A DNA stretch of 64,000 nucleotides, taken from assembly GCF_000308795.1 (NCBI RefSeq), contig NZ_BAGK01000127.1:62001-126000 (forward strand), given 5' to 3'. The position numbers were made by a program, and so were the translations under genes. A model generated the notes under the pieces. The model saw nothing but the letters and a program-made list of their open reading frames with translations, ran no database searches and was not told the origin of the DNA. The stretch comes from Nocardia thailandica NBRC 100428 (lineage in GTDB: Bacteria > Actinomycetota > Actinomycetes > Mycobacteriales > Mycobacteriaceae). Positions 8,297 to 16,355 of this stretch are shown piece after piece (position 1 is the stretch's first letter; every line of letters begins with the position of its first letter).

Positions 8297-9970
8297 TCAT
8301 TCACCTCGAGCGGCCCGGACGACCTCCGCCACGGTGGTGAACTTGCGGCGCGACCGCTTGTCGGTCGCGCCCGCCGCGCGTTCGGCGCGGTCGACGGCGG
8401 CCCAGCCGCTGCGGTCGACGAGGTCGGGGCGGCGTTCGCGCAGGAGCTCGGTGAGCGCACCGGCCGGGGCCGCGGGGGGCGGGAGCAGGCCGGCCCGGAA
8501 GTCGTCGACCAGGGCGGTGACGGTGTCGGTGGCGTCGGTGCGGTTGGTGCCGATGACGCCGCGGGCGCCGCGCTTGATCCAGCCCGTCGCGTAGACGCCC
8601 GGGAGCGGGGTGCCCGCGTCGTCGAGGACTCGGGCGCCGTCGGTGGGCAGGACGCCGCGCTCGGTGTCGAACGGGAGGCCGGGAACGGGGTTGCCCCGAT
8701 AGCCGACGGCTCGCAGGACGAGGCCGGTCTCGAGGCTGTCGACGTCCTCGGTCGCCCGTGCGCCGACAACGCCGTCGGTGCGGACCGCTTCGGTGCGCAC
8801 GACCTCGAGGCCGGTCACCCGGTCGGGGCCGGTGAGGGCGGTCGGCGCAGTCCAGAAGCGCAGGACGATGCGCCGATCACCCTCGCGCGGTGGGCGCCCG
8901 GCGAGCTCGGTGAGGATGCGCCACTTCGTCTGTGCCGCATAGGAGGCGTCCTCGCTCGCCAGGAATTCCTCGTCGGCGGGGTCGAGGACCAGATCGGCCG
9001 GGTCGACGACGAGGTCGACGCCGGGCAGTCCGCCGAGCGAGAGCAGTTCGGCGCCGGTGTATCCGGCCTGCAGCGGTCCGCGCCTGCCCAGCACGACGAC
9101 TTCGCGGATCGCGCTGTCGCGCAGGGCTTCCAGGGCGTGATCGGCGATGTCGGTGCGGGCCAGCCGGTCCGGGGGCAGGGTGAGGATACGGGCCACGTCC
9201 AGGGCGACGTTGCCGTTGCCGACCACCACGGCCCGCTCGGCGCTCAGGTCGAAGCTCCGGTCGGCGTAGTCGGGATGCCCGTTGTACCAGGCGACGAACT
9301 CGGTCGCCGCGACACTGCCCGCCAGGTTCTCGCCCGGGATGCCGAGGGCCTTGTTTCCGGAGGCGCCGACGGCGTAGACGACCGCGTGGCAGCGCTCGGC
9401 GAGTTCGGCATGGGTGATGTGGGTGCCGACCTCGGCGCCGAGGTGGAAGCGGACCGCGTCGCGTTCGAACGCCGCGGTGAAGGTCTCGGCCACGCCGCGG
9501 GTGCGGTCGTGGTCGGGCGCGACACCGTGGCGCAGCAGGCCCCACGGGGTGGGCAGCCGGTCGATCATGTCGATCTCGACCTCACCGCGCGCGAGGAGCT
9601 GTTCGGCGGTGTAGCAGGCGGCGGGGCCGGTGCCGACGATGGCGACCCGCAGCGGCCCCCGGCCGCGCTCGAGGCGGGCGGGGGTGGCGACGGGGGTGAT
9701 GTCGAGGGAGAGCGGATGCCGCTGGAACCAGCCGGCGTTGATCGCGCTGAACTGCTCGAGCCCGGCGGGGAGCTCGTCCTCGGCGTAGACGGCGTCGACC
9801 GGGCACGCCTCGAAGCAGGCACCGCAGTCGATGCAGGTGCCGGGGTCGATGTAGAGCATCTCGGCGGTGGCGAACTCGGGGTCCTCGGGGCGCGGCCGGA
9901 TGCAGTCGACCGGGCACTCGGCGACACAGCTCGCGTCGTTGCAGCAGCGCTGCGTGATCACATAGGTCAT
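8297..9970 (-). CDS. Ferredoxin-ferredoxin:NADP reductase fusion (FprB-like)
   Basis: 557-residue electron-transfer fusion. Residues 1-60 are a bacterial ferredoxin with cysteines at 9, 10, 15, 19, 23 and 46, 49, 52, 56, enough for two Fe-S clusters. The rest is an adrenodoxin-reductase-type flavoprotein with FAD motif VGTGPAACYTAEQLL (112-126) and NADP motif VVGNGNVALDVARIL. This is the layout of mycobacterial FprB. It follows cyp51 by 10 bp on the same strand, so it very probably delivers NADPH electrons to CYP51. Most mycobacteria have only a small ferredoxin at this place, so a full reductase-ferredoxin fusion makes this a self-sufficient redox operon (comparison from memory). Confidence 0.92.
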   Translation of the reverse strand: MTYVITQRCCNDASCVAECPVDCIRPRPEDPEFATAEMLYIDPGTCIDCGACFEACPVDAVYAEDELPAGLEQFSAINAGWFQRHPLSLDITPVATPARLERGRGPLRVAIVGTGPAACYTAEQLLARGEVEIDMIDRLPTPWGLLRHGVAPDHDRTRGVAETFTAAFERDAVRFHLGAEVGTHITHAELAERCHAVVYAVGASGNKALGIPGENLAGSVAATEFVAWYNGHPDYADRSFDLSAERAVVVGNGNVALDVARILTLPPDRLARTDIADHALEALRDSAIREVVVLGRRGPLQAGYTGAELLSLGGLPGVDLVVDPADLVLDPADEEFLASEDASYAAQTKWRILTELAGRPPREGDRRIVLRFWTAPTALTGPDRVTGLEVVRTEAVRTDGVVGARATEDVDSLETGLVLRAVGYRGNPVPGLPFDTERGVLPTDGARVLDDAGTPLPGVYATGWIKRGARGVIGTNRTDATDTVTALVDDFRAGLLPPPAAPAGALTELLRERRPDLVDRSGWAAVDRAERAAGATDKRSRRKFTTVAEVVRAARGE

Positions 9971-9980
9971 GGCGGGCCGC

Positions 9981-11330
9981 TCACTTGCGCCTGCGGTAGC
10001 GCACCAGGCACGGCTGCTGGAGCTGGACGACCATCTTGGAGTGATCGTTGCGGTAGCTCTCGGCGGGCTGGGCCATCTCGAACTCCCAGTCGCGCAGCAG
10101 GATCGAGAAGATCGCCTTCATCTGCATGAGCGCGAACGCCGCGCCGACACAGCGGTGGCGGCCCGCGCCGAACGGGATCCAGGTCCAGCGATTGACGATA
10201 TCGGCCTGCTCGGGGTCGATGTAGCGGCCCGGATCGAAGAGGTCGGGGTTCGGGAAGTCCTCGGGCAGCCGGTTGGAGACGGCGGGGGAGGCCGCGACCA
10301 TGTCGCCGTCGGTGATCTGATGTCCGCACACCTCGAACTCGCCGCGCGCGACCCGCATGAGCACGATCAGCGGCGGATGCAGCCGCAGCGTCTCCTTGAG
10401 TGCGGCCTCGAGCTGCGGGATCCGGCGCAGCGCGCGGAAACTCACCTCGGTGTCCTCGGCGAACAGCTGGTCGAGCTCGTCGACCACGTTCCTCAGGTGT
10501 TCGGGGTGGCGCAGCAGCTCGATCAGCGTCCAGGCCGAGGTGCCCGAGGTGGTGTGGTGGCCGGCGAACATCAGGGAGATGAAGATGCCGGTGACCACCG
10601 AGGCGGAGAAGCGGGGCTCGCCCTGCTCGTCGCGGATCGAGACCAGGACGTCGAGGAGATCGCGCTCCTCCTTGCCGGTGGGCGGGGCGGCGATGCGTCC
10701 GGCCATGATCTGCTCCATGAGCCCGACCAGTTCGGCACGGGATTCGTCGCGCTTGCGGAAGCTCTCGATCGGCAGGTACGGATCGACGTAGGCCAGGGCG
10801 TCGGTGCCGCGCTCGAGGTCGTGGTAGAGGTGCGCGAACCGGACGTCGAGCTCCTCGCGGAACTTGGGACCGATCAGGCAGGCCGAGGAGGTGTAGATGG
10901 TCAGCTCGGCGAAGAAGTCGAGGAGATCGATCTCCCCGGATTCCCCCCAGCCCGCCACCATCCGGTCGACCTCGTGCGAGATCGTCGCCGCGTGTCCGCG
11001 CATGTAATCGGCGCGTAGCGCCTGATTGTGCAGCATCTCCTTGCGGCGCTCGGGGCTGGCGTCGAAGACCACGCCCTCGCCGAAGATCGGCTTCATGAAC
11101 GGGTAGGCGGCCTGCTGGTCGAGATCCTCGTCGGCGGCGCGGAAGAAGAATTCGTTGGCCTCGGCTCCGGTCAGCAGCACCACGTCGCGGCCGGCGAGCT
11201 CGAAGACCCCGACGTCGCCGCACTCGGCGCGCACCCGGCGCATGAGGGCGATCGGGTCGGTCCGCATCTCCTCGAGGTGGCCGTGCTCGTGCTCGCCGCC
11301 GGAAACCCGCCGTGGCTTCAGAAGTGTCAT
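9981..11330 (-). CDS. cyp51: Sterol 14-alpha-demethylase CYP51
   Basis: 449-residue P450 matching bacterial CYP51 along its whole length. Diagnostic are the I-helix AGHHTTSGT (about 256-264), the ExxR region and the heme loop FGAGRHRCVG (cysteine near 394). The C-terminus SYRNDHSKMVVQL is very close to the remembered M. tuberculosis enzyme. CYP51 removes the 14-alpha methyl group of lanosterol-type sterols; actinobacteria make no sterols, so a host- or soil-sterol role is usually assumed. The start chosen is ATG at 11330 with GAGAGG 6 nt upstream, giving the family length; a GTG at 11354 is possible. Promoter site C lies at 11368-11390. Confidence 0.95.
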   Translation of the reverse strand: MTLLKPRRVSGGEHEHGHLEEMRTDPIALMRRVRAECGDVGVFELAGRDVVLLTGAEANEFFFRAADEDLDQQAAYPFMKPIFGEGVVFDASPERRKEMLHNQALRADYMRGHAATISHEVDRMVAGWGESGEIDLLDFFAELTIYTSSACLIGPKFREELDVRFAHLYHDLERGTDALAYVDPYLPIESFRKRDESRAELVGLMEQIMAGRIAAPPTGKEERDLLDVLVSIRDEQGEPRFSASVVTGIFISLMFAGHHTTSGTSAWTLIELLRHPEHLRNVVDELDQLFAEDTEVSFRALRRIPQLEAALKETLRLHPPLIVLMRVARGEFEVCGHQITDGDMVAASPAVSNRLPEDFPNPDLFDPGRYIDPEQADIVNRWTWIPFGAGRHRCVGAAFALMQMKAIFSILLRDWEFEMAQPAESYRNDHSKMVVQLQQPCLVRYRRRK

Positions 11331-11367
11331 CGAAGACCTCTCAATCCGGGCCACTGCTGGCCGCGTG

Positions 11368-11390
11368 TATAGACACGTGTCCAGACGGTA
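11368..11390 (-). promoter_or_regulatory. Shared operator, site C, with -10 hexamer
   Basis: On the minus strand TACCGT (11390-11385) is followed by CTGGACACGTGTCTATA, facing cyp51. It keeps the ACASSTGT core and the TANNGT hexamer of the other four sites, but its outer right arm is weaker. Confidence 0.55.
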
Positions 11391-11442
11391 CTACAGTTGC
11401 CGCGCGCGTCGCAATGAGACGACCGGCTCCGGAAACGAGAAA

Positions 11443-11465
11443 ACCGCCCCCGAACTGGGAGCGGT
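11443..11465 (-). terminator. Rho-independent terminator of the TetR gene
   Basis: 9-bp stem with one mismatch (ACCGCCCCC / GGGAGCGGT on the plus strand) and a 5-nt loop, followed on the minus strand by TTTTCTCGTTTC. It lies 22 bp past the stop of the TetR gene at 11487-12074 and insulates cyp51 from it. Confidence 0.7.
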
Positions 11466-11486
11466 CGGCCTCGTCTGCGGTCCGGG

Positions 11487-12074
11487 TCAGCCGAGGATCA
11501 GATGGACAGACTTCTCGATCCGGTCGGCCATCTCGGCGTAGGTGCCGTAGCCCATGCCGGCGCGCACCAGCGCGCCCGCGTAGAGCATCTCGAAGGATTC
11601 GAGGATGTCGAGGTCGGGATCGGGGCCGAGTGCCCGCGCGATGCGATTGCGGATCTCCAGGCCGATGCGCAGGCGGAGATGCGCGACATCGGGGTCCTGG
11701 CCCAGCAATGCGCTGGTGACCGCGCCCGCGAGTTCGGTCTCGCCGCCGACGATGAGCGAGACCTGCCGCAGGGTGCCGACCACGCGCTCGGCGGTGGTCT
11801 GGTCCTCGGCGAGTTCGGCGGCGGGGAGCTGGACCAGCCTGCGCCAGAAGACCTCGGCGACCAGGTGCTCCTTGGACGAGAAGTACGTGTAGGCCGTTGC
11901 GGTGCCCACGCCCGCGGCCGCGGCGACCATCCGCACGGTGGTTGCGGCGTAGCCCTCCCTGGTGATCACCTCGACCGCGGCCTTCGTCAGCCGGTCCACG
12001 GTGTCGGCCTGCTTCTCGGTCAGGCGACGGCGAGTGGCTTCGAGAATCGCGGAATCAGAATTGGTTTCGGACAC
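11487..12074 (-). CDS. TetR-family transcriptional regulator
   Basis: 195-residue TetR regulator with the DNA-binding helices in TTVRMVAAAAGVGTATAYTYF (about residues 45-65) and a helical effector domain. It lies upstream of, and on the same strand as, cyp51-fprB but is separated by its own terminator. By position it corresponds to the regulator next to cyp51 in mycobacteria and is a candidate binder of the five-copy palindrome found around it. No copy of that palindrome lies in its own promoter; instead two unrelated 15-bp dyads occur upstream (12110-12124 and 12130-12144). Confidence 0.9.
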   Translation of the reverse strand: MSETNSDSAILEATRRRLTEKQADTVDRLTKAAVEVITREGYAATTVRMVAAAAGVGTATAYTYFSSKEHLVAEVFWRRLVQLPAAELAEDQTTAERVVGTLRQVSLIVGGETELAGAVTSALLGQDPDVAHLRLRIGLEIRNRIARALGPDPDLDILESFEMLYAGALVRAGMGYGTYAEMADRIEKSVHLILG

Positions 12075-12109
12075 CAGTCCATGTTACGTGGAGCGCGTAG
12101 AATACAGCA

Positions 12110-12144
12110 ACATTCACGCAATGTGTGTCGAATTTCCACAATTC
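12110..12144. promoter_or_regulatory. Two interrupted dyads upstream of TetR
   Basis: ACATT-CACGC-AATGT (12110-12124) and GAATT-TCCAC-AATTC (12130-12144), each with perfect 5-bp arms and a 5-bp spacer, side by side in the A/T-richer promoter region of the TetR gene starting at 12074. Possible operator pair; function unknown. Confidence 0.35.
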
Positions 12145-12156
12145 ACGGCACGAAAC

Positions 12157-12200
12157 GGCGGCCGTCGTCCGGTGCCTCGTCGGGACGCGGACGACCGCCG
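12157..12200 (-). terminator. Probable hairpin terminator after the pseudogene operon
   Basis: Arms GGCGGCCGTCGTCCG (12157-12171) and CGGACGACCGCCG (12188-12200) pair with a short bulge, 33 bp beyond the end of the chimeric pseudogene on the minus strand. There is no clear T-run. Confidence 0.4.
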
Positions 12201-12232
12201 TGGCGTCGTTCCGTTGTCGTGGACCTCGGCCG

Positions 12233-12672
12233 TCAGGGCGCGGCGACCGCCGGCGTCGCGTCGTCGAGCAGGCCGGTGGCGGCGAGCTCGCCGCGCAGTC
12301 GCCCGAGGTACGCGACCAGGGTCTGTTCGGAGTCGTCGGGCGGTCCGTAGAGGACATCGGTGACCCCGACCTCCGCCCAGGCGCGCAGGCGTTCGGGGAC
12401 GGGCGTGCCGTCGAGCGCGATGACACGTGGTGCGGCCCGCACGGCCGCCAGGTACTCGCGCAGCATCGTGCGCCGGGGCGCCCGACCAGGTGCGGCCGCG
12501 CCGCCCCAGCCTCCGGTGCGTTCGAGCACCAGCACCTGGGACCCGGCGCGGGCCGCCTCCACCGCGGCGGCCGCGCCCGCGACGCCGTAACCGGCGATCA
12601 CCACGTCGGCCTCGAGGTCCCACCGGTCGACAGCGCGGCCTCGATGGGCCGGTAGTCGGTCGTGTCGCTCAT
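12233..12672 (-). pseudogene. Chimeric remnant: flavoprotein N-terminus joined to LLM oxidoreductase C-terminus
   Basis: The ATG at 12672 overlaps the stop of the CMD gene and encodes MSDTTDYRPIEAA, typical of KstD-like FAD-binding dehydrogenases. The matching downstream frame (VDRWDLEADVVIAGYGVAGA) is offset, so about one base is missing near 12630. The FAD-binding start continues only to about GGWGGAAAPG. The frame then changes character to PERLRAWAEVGVTDVLYGPP and a tail typical of the C-terminus of F420-dependent LLM oxidoreductases, ending at 12233. Most likely an internal deletion joined two former neighbouring genes and a frameshift followed. Nothing functional is expected, although a GTG at 12604 leaves a 123-residue open frame. 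Confidence 0.75.
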
Positions 12673-13055
12673 TTCAGCCTGCGCATCCTGGGTTCGCCGT
12701 CGGCGCTCAGACGCTGGGTGACCGTGCTGATCGCCGCGTCGAGGCGGGTGCCGTTGGGCCAGCCGACGTAGTGGCACAGGAACAACGCGATCTCCCGCAG
12801 CTGCTCCTCGGTGAACTCCGTGTTGTGGAGGGCGCCCTGGAGCTGGATCTCGATGGTCTCCATCCGCCCCTGGGCGGTCAGCGCGCCGATCAGCAGCAGC
12901 CGCCGGTCGCGGTCGGAGAGTCCGGGGCGGGTCCAGATGTCGGCGAAGAGATGGTCGACGGTGGTGGCGAAATGCGCGGAGTCGATCTCCGGCGGCCGCC
13001 AGCCGTAGACCTCCTGCATACGGTCCAGGCCACGGGTGCGGGCGTCGTCGGTCAT
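12669..13055 (-). CDS. Carboxymuconolactone decarboxylase-family protein
   Basis: 128-residue small helical protein of the CMD/AhpD fold. The family signature region is FLCHYVGWPNGTRLDAA (about residues 92-108) with a conserved histidine before Y-x-G-x-P; it lacks the CxxC of AhpD peroxidases. Its ATG at 13055 overlaps the upstream dehydrogenase stop (ATGA), so it is translationally coupled and last in the aldehyde dehydrogenase operon apart from the pseudogene. It corresponds by order to Rv0771 of M. tuberculosis (from memory). The reaction is unknown; a ring-opening lactone step in catabolism is possible. Confidence 0.85.
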   Translation of the reverse strand: MTDDARTRGLDRMQEVYGWRPPEIDSAHFATTVDHLFADIWTRPGLSDRDRRLLLIGALTAQGRMETIEIQLQGALHNTEFTEEQLREIALFLCHYVGWPNGTRLDAAISTVTQRLSADGEPRMRRLK

Positions 13056-13951
13056 GAACGGCTCCTGTCGGTGTCGGCCGTGGCGGTCACGGCGGAGTGG
13101 GCGAGTCCGAGGCCGGCGGCCAGATGCCGCAGAGCCTGGTGCGCCAGCGGCAGTTCGACGCCGAGGTCGTCGCCGAGGGACAGTGCGAGGGAGAGGTCCT
13201 TCTCACCGAGATCCCGGACGTGCGACATGATCGGCAGCCAGGGATCGCCGAGTTCGATCCGCGCGCTGGTCTCACGCCAGAGGATGGCGCCGGGCCCGCC
13301 GGTGACCGCGTCGGAGTGCCGCACGACCTGACCGAGACGGCGCAGATCGAGCCCGGCCGCCTCGGCGAGTCGCGCGGCCTCGGTCGCGGCGGTGAACGCG
13401 ACGAAGTGCACCAGGTTGCGCGCCAGCTTCATCCGGGTGCCCGCGCCGACGGGGCCGGCGTGCACCACGAGATCGGAGAAGCGGGAGAAGGGCGCCTTCA
13501 CCGCGGCGAAGGCGTCGTCGCTGCCGCCGACCATCACCGCGAGCCTGCCCTGCTCGGCGCCCGGCGCGCCGCCGCTGACCGGTGCGTCGACCAGGTCGAC
13601 CTGCTGCGCGCGACACCGTTCGGCGAGCTCGACGGCCGTGGCGTCGGAGATGGTGGAGTGCACGGCGACGACCGTGCCGGGGCGCGCGGTGCGCAGGATC
13701 CCGTTGTCGCCGGTGACGACGTCGCGCACCTGCGCGTCGTCGAGGACGGTGATCGAGATGACCGTCGCGTCGGCGGCGACGTCCGCGGGCGTGGCCGCCA
13801 CGCTCGCGCCCTTGTCGGCGAACGGGGCCGTCGCGGTCCCCCTGGCGTCGCAGACGACCAGGCCGCCGGGCCAGTCCAGCAGGCGCTGCGCCATCGGCGC
13901 GCCCATGTTGCCGAGGCCGATGTATCCCAGGCGCGGTTCGCGAGCACTCAC
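13052..13951 (-). CDS. NAD(P)-dependent beta-hydroxyacid dehydrogenase (3-hydroxyisobutyrate type)
   Basis: 299-residue dehydrogenase of the 6-phosphogluconate/3-hydroxyisobutyrate family. The dinucleotide motif is YIGLGNMGAPMAQRLL (about residues 9-24), the substrate motif VDAPVSGGAPGA is mid-protein, and the catalytic lysine is in GTRMKLARNLV. The start is GTG at 13951, overlapping the preceding SDR stop by 4 bp. It is third of four intact genes in the operon beginning with the aldehyde dehydrogenase at 16201. By order it matches Rv0770. It probably oxidises a beta-hydroxy acid or aldehyde equivalent; the exact substrate is unknown. Confidence 0.88.
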   Translation of the reverse strand: MSAREPRLGYIGLGNMGAPMAQRLLDWPGGLVVCDARGTATAPFADKGASVAATPADVAADATVISITVLDDAQVRDVVTGDNGILRTARPGTVVAVHSTISDATAVELAERCRAQQVDLVDAPVSGGAPGAEQGRLAVMVGGSDDAFAAVKAPFSRFSDLVVHAGPVGAGTRMKLARNLVHFVAFTAATEAARLAEAAGLDLRRLGQVVRHSDAVTGGPGAILWRETSARIELGDPWLPIMSHVRDLGEKDLSLALSLGDDLGVELPLAHQALRHLAAGLGLAHSAVTATADTDRSRS

Positions 13952-14697
13952 GAGCGGAACACCTGCCCGCCGTCGATGTTGAAGATCTGGCCGGTGACCC
14001 AGCTCGCGTCGTCGGAGAGGAGATAGAGGCAGGCGCCGACGAGGTCCTGCGGGGTGCCCATGCGCTTGAGCGGCAGCCGGTTGACCATATCGGCCACGAT
14101 CTCGTCCGGAGTGACCGCCTTGGTGGCGGCGGTGTCGATCGGGCCGGGGGCGATGGCGTTGATGCGGATGTTGTTGCCGCCCAGCTCGAAGGCCAGCTGC
14201 TGGGTCAGGCCGTTGACGCCGACCTTGGCCAGCCCGTAGAAGCTGGAGTAGGTCCAGGCCGCGGTGGAGGACTGGTTCACGATCGAACCGCCCTTCTTGC
14301 GCATGTGCGGCCAGACCGCGCGGGTGACGTTCAGCGCGCCGTCCATGTTGACGCCCATGAACTTCTTGTAGTAATCCCACGGCACGGTGAGCAGCAGGTT
14401 CAGCTTCATGTCGCCGTAGATCGCGGCGTTGTTGACCAGGTGGTCGATGCCGCCGAACTCCGCGACGGTGAACTCGGCCAGCGACGTTGCCGAGTCCGGG
14501 TCGGCGACATCGGTCCGGTGGAATGCCGCGATGCCGCCCGCCTCGGCGATCTCCTTCACCACGGTGTCACCCGCCTCGGTGTTGAGGTCGGCGATGACGA
14601 CCCGGGCGCCTTCGGCGGCGAGGGCCTTGGCGTAGGCGGCGCCGATGCCCTGCGCGGCGCCGGTGACGATGGCGGTCCGTTCGGTGAAACGTGTCAT
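13948..14697 (-). CDS. SDR-family oxidoreductase
   Basis: 249-residue classical SDR. TGAAQGIG is at about residues 12-19, followed by the NNAAIYG segment, catalytic Ser in NQSSTAAW and YGLAK (YxxxK), then the C-terminal GGQVF typical of SDRs. The start is ATG at 14697 with AGGAG 6 nt upstream. It lies 31 bp after the aldehyde dehydrogenase and overlaps the next gene by 4 bp. It corresponds by order to Rv0769. It probably oxidises or reduces a hydroxyl/keto group in the same pathway. Confidence 0.9.
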   Translation of the reverse strand: MTRFTERTAIVTGAAQGIGAAYAKALAAEGARVVIADLNTEAGDTVVKEIAEAGGIAAFHRTDVADPDSATSLAEFTVAEFGGIDHLVNNAAIYGDMKLNLLLTVPWDYYKKFMGVNMDGALNVTRAVWPHMRKKGGSIVNQSSTAAWTYSSFYGLAKVGVNGLTQQLAFELGGNNIRINAIAPGPIDTAATKAVTPDEIVADMVNRLPLKRMGTPQDLVGACLYLLSDDASWVTGQIFNIDGGQVFRS

Positions 14698-14728
14698 GGG
14701 AACTCCTGGGTGAAGCGGGTGGGAAGTG

Positions 14729-16201
14729 TCAGGCCGGGTAGGCGACGAGCTTGGTCTCGAGGTACTCCTCGAAACCGGCCACACCCATCTCCCGGCCGAT
14801 GCCGGACTGCTTGTAGCCGCCGAACGGCGCGTCGACCGAGTACCAGGTGCCGCCGTTGACCGACAGGGTGCCGGTGCGGATGCCCGAGACGACCTTGTCG
14901 ACGCGCTCGGGGTCGGTGCCCCAGACCGCGCCGGACAGGCCGTAGGGGGAGTCGTTGGCGATGCGGACGGCGTCGGCGTCGTCGTCGTAGGGCAGGACGA
15001 CCAGCACGGGGCCGAAGATCTCTTCCCGCACGACCGCCGAGGTCGTCGGCAGGCCCGTGATCAGGGTGGGTTCGACGAACCAGCCCTCGTCGCGGCCCGC
15101 GGGTCTGCCGCCGCCGACGAGGATCTCCCCGCCGTCGCGCCGCGCCAGCTCGAGGTAGCTCTCGACCCGCTGCCGCTGCCGTTCGGAGATCAATGGCCCG
15201 CACACGGTGCCGGCGTCGTTCGGGTCGCCGGGGCGCACACCGCCCATCGTCTTGGCCGTGATGGCCACGGCCTCTTCGTACTTCGAGCGCGGCACCAGCA
15301 ACCGGGTCGACAGGGCGCAGCCCTGGCCCGCGTGCACGCACACCGAGAAGGCGGCCATCGAGCAGGCCGCGCGCAGGTCCGCGTCCTCGAGGACCACGAA
15401 CGCGGACTTGCCGCCGAGCTCGAGGAACACCTTCTTGACCGTGTTCGCCGCCGCGGCCATGACCGACTTGCCGGTGCGGGTCGATCCGGTGAACGAGACC
15501 AGATCCACCCGAGGATCCTCGGCGAGCAGGGCGCCGACGAGATGGTCGGAGGAGGTCACGACGTTGAGCACACCCGGCGGGATATCGGTGTGCTCGGCCG
15601 CGAGGATGCCGAGGGCCGCCGCGCACCACGGCGTGTCGGGGGCGGGCTTGAGCACCACCGTGTTGCCCGCGGCCAGGGCCGGGCCGAGTTTGGCGAGGTT
15701 GATCTGGTGCGGGAAGTTCCAGGGCGTGATCGCCCCGACCACCCCGGCCGCCTCGCGCCGCAGCACCCGCGCGGTGCGCATGCCCAGCGGTTCGGCGATG
15801 GGCAGGTCGGTGCGCCAGGCGTAGTTCTCGGCCAGCTCGGCGAACCAGCCGAGGTCGTGCACCGGCCCCTCGAGGTGGGGGCCCGAGGTCAGCAGGCGTG
15901 GGGCGCCCGCCTCGGCGATGGTGATCTCGCGCAGCTGCTCGATGTGGTCGAGCATGGCGTCGCGCAGCTGGCGGACGCACCGCGCGCGCAGGCCGGGGTC
16001 GGTGGACCAGCCGGTCTCGTCGAAGGCGGTGCGGGCCGCGGCGATGGCCGCGCCCATGTCCTCGGCGGACCCGTCGGCGGCCCAGCCGATCCGTTCCCCC
16101 GTGGTGGGCGAGGTCGTGGCGAAGACGCCCGCCGACCCGCCGACCAGTTTTCCGTCGATGAGCAATGGGGTGCCGTCACTGGGCCGTAGGTCGCTCGTCA
16201 C
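14729..16201 (-). CDS. Aldehyde dehydrogenase (AldA-like)
   Basis: 490-residue NAD-dependent aldehyde dehydrogenase with FTGSTRTG, general base in LELGGKS and nucleophile cysteine in HAGQGCALS. Length and order match M. tuberculosis AldA (Rv0768, about 489 residues). The start is GTG at 16201 with GAGGGAG upstream; this is the start nearest to promoter site D (16217-16240), whose -10 points toward it. It heads a minus-strand operon: aldehyde dehydrogenase, SDR, hydroxyacid dehydrogenase, CMD protein, then the pseudogene. Regulated with cyp51 if the shared palindrome is a real operator. Confidence 0.9.
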   Translation of the reverse strand: MTSDLRPSDGTPLLIDGKLVGGSAGVFATTSPTTGERIGWAADGSAEDMGAAIAAARTAFDETGWSTDPGLRARCVRQLRDAMLDHIEQLREITIAEAGAPRLLTSGPHLEGPVHDLGWFAELAENYAWRTDLPIAEPLGMRTARVLRREAAGVVGAITPWNFPHQINLAKLGPALAAGNTVVLKPAPDTPWCAAALGILAAEHTDIPPGVLNVVTSSDHLVGALLAEDPRVDLVSFTGSTRTGKSVMAAAANTVKKVFLELGGKSAFVVLEDADLRAACSMAAFSVCVHAGQGCALSTRLLVPRSKYEEAVAITAKTMGGVRPGDPNDAGTVCGPLISERQRQRVESYLELARRDGGEILVGGGRPAGRDEGWFVEPTLITGLPTTSAVVREEIFGPVLVVLPYDDDADAVRIANDSPYGLSGAVWGTDPERVDKVVSGIRTGTLSVNGGTWYSVDAPFGGYKQSGIGREMGVAGFEEYLETKLVAYPA

Positions 16202-16216
16202 CGCGTCTCCCTCGAT

Positions 16217-16240
16217 GTCTGGACAGGTGTCTGGACTATA
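16217..16240 (-). promoter_or_regulatory. Shared operator, site D, with -10 hexamer
   Basis: On the minus strand TATAGT (16240-16235) is followed directly by CCAGACACCTGTCCAGAC, facing the aldehyde dehydrogenase operon. It forms the left half of a divergent regulatory region with site E. Confidence 0.65.
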
Positions 16241-16267
16241 TTTCACCGCGGCTGGACTCGGCAAGGG

Positions 16268-16290
16268 TACTGTTCGGACACGTGTCCATG
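16268..16290 (+). promoter_or_regulatory. Shared operator, site E, with -10 hexamer
   Basis: TACTGT (16268-16273) followed by TCGGACACGTGTCCATG, facing the 48-residue gene at 16356. The inner palindrome GGACACGTGTCC is a perfect 12-mer. Confidence 0.6.
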
Positions 16291-16355
16291 CCCGCCTCGG
16301 CGGGTGCGGAGATCGCCAGTGCGGCCGGGGATCCGGCCGGGAGAGGACGTGGGAG

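Noticed and set aside
2680-16290. KstR or KstR2 control of the catabolic island
   Set aside because: The remembered KstR (AAC-GTT type) and KstR2 (CAAG-CTTG type) boxes were not seen at these promoters; the repeated motif is different.
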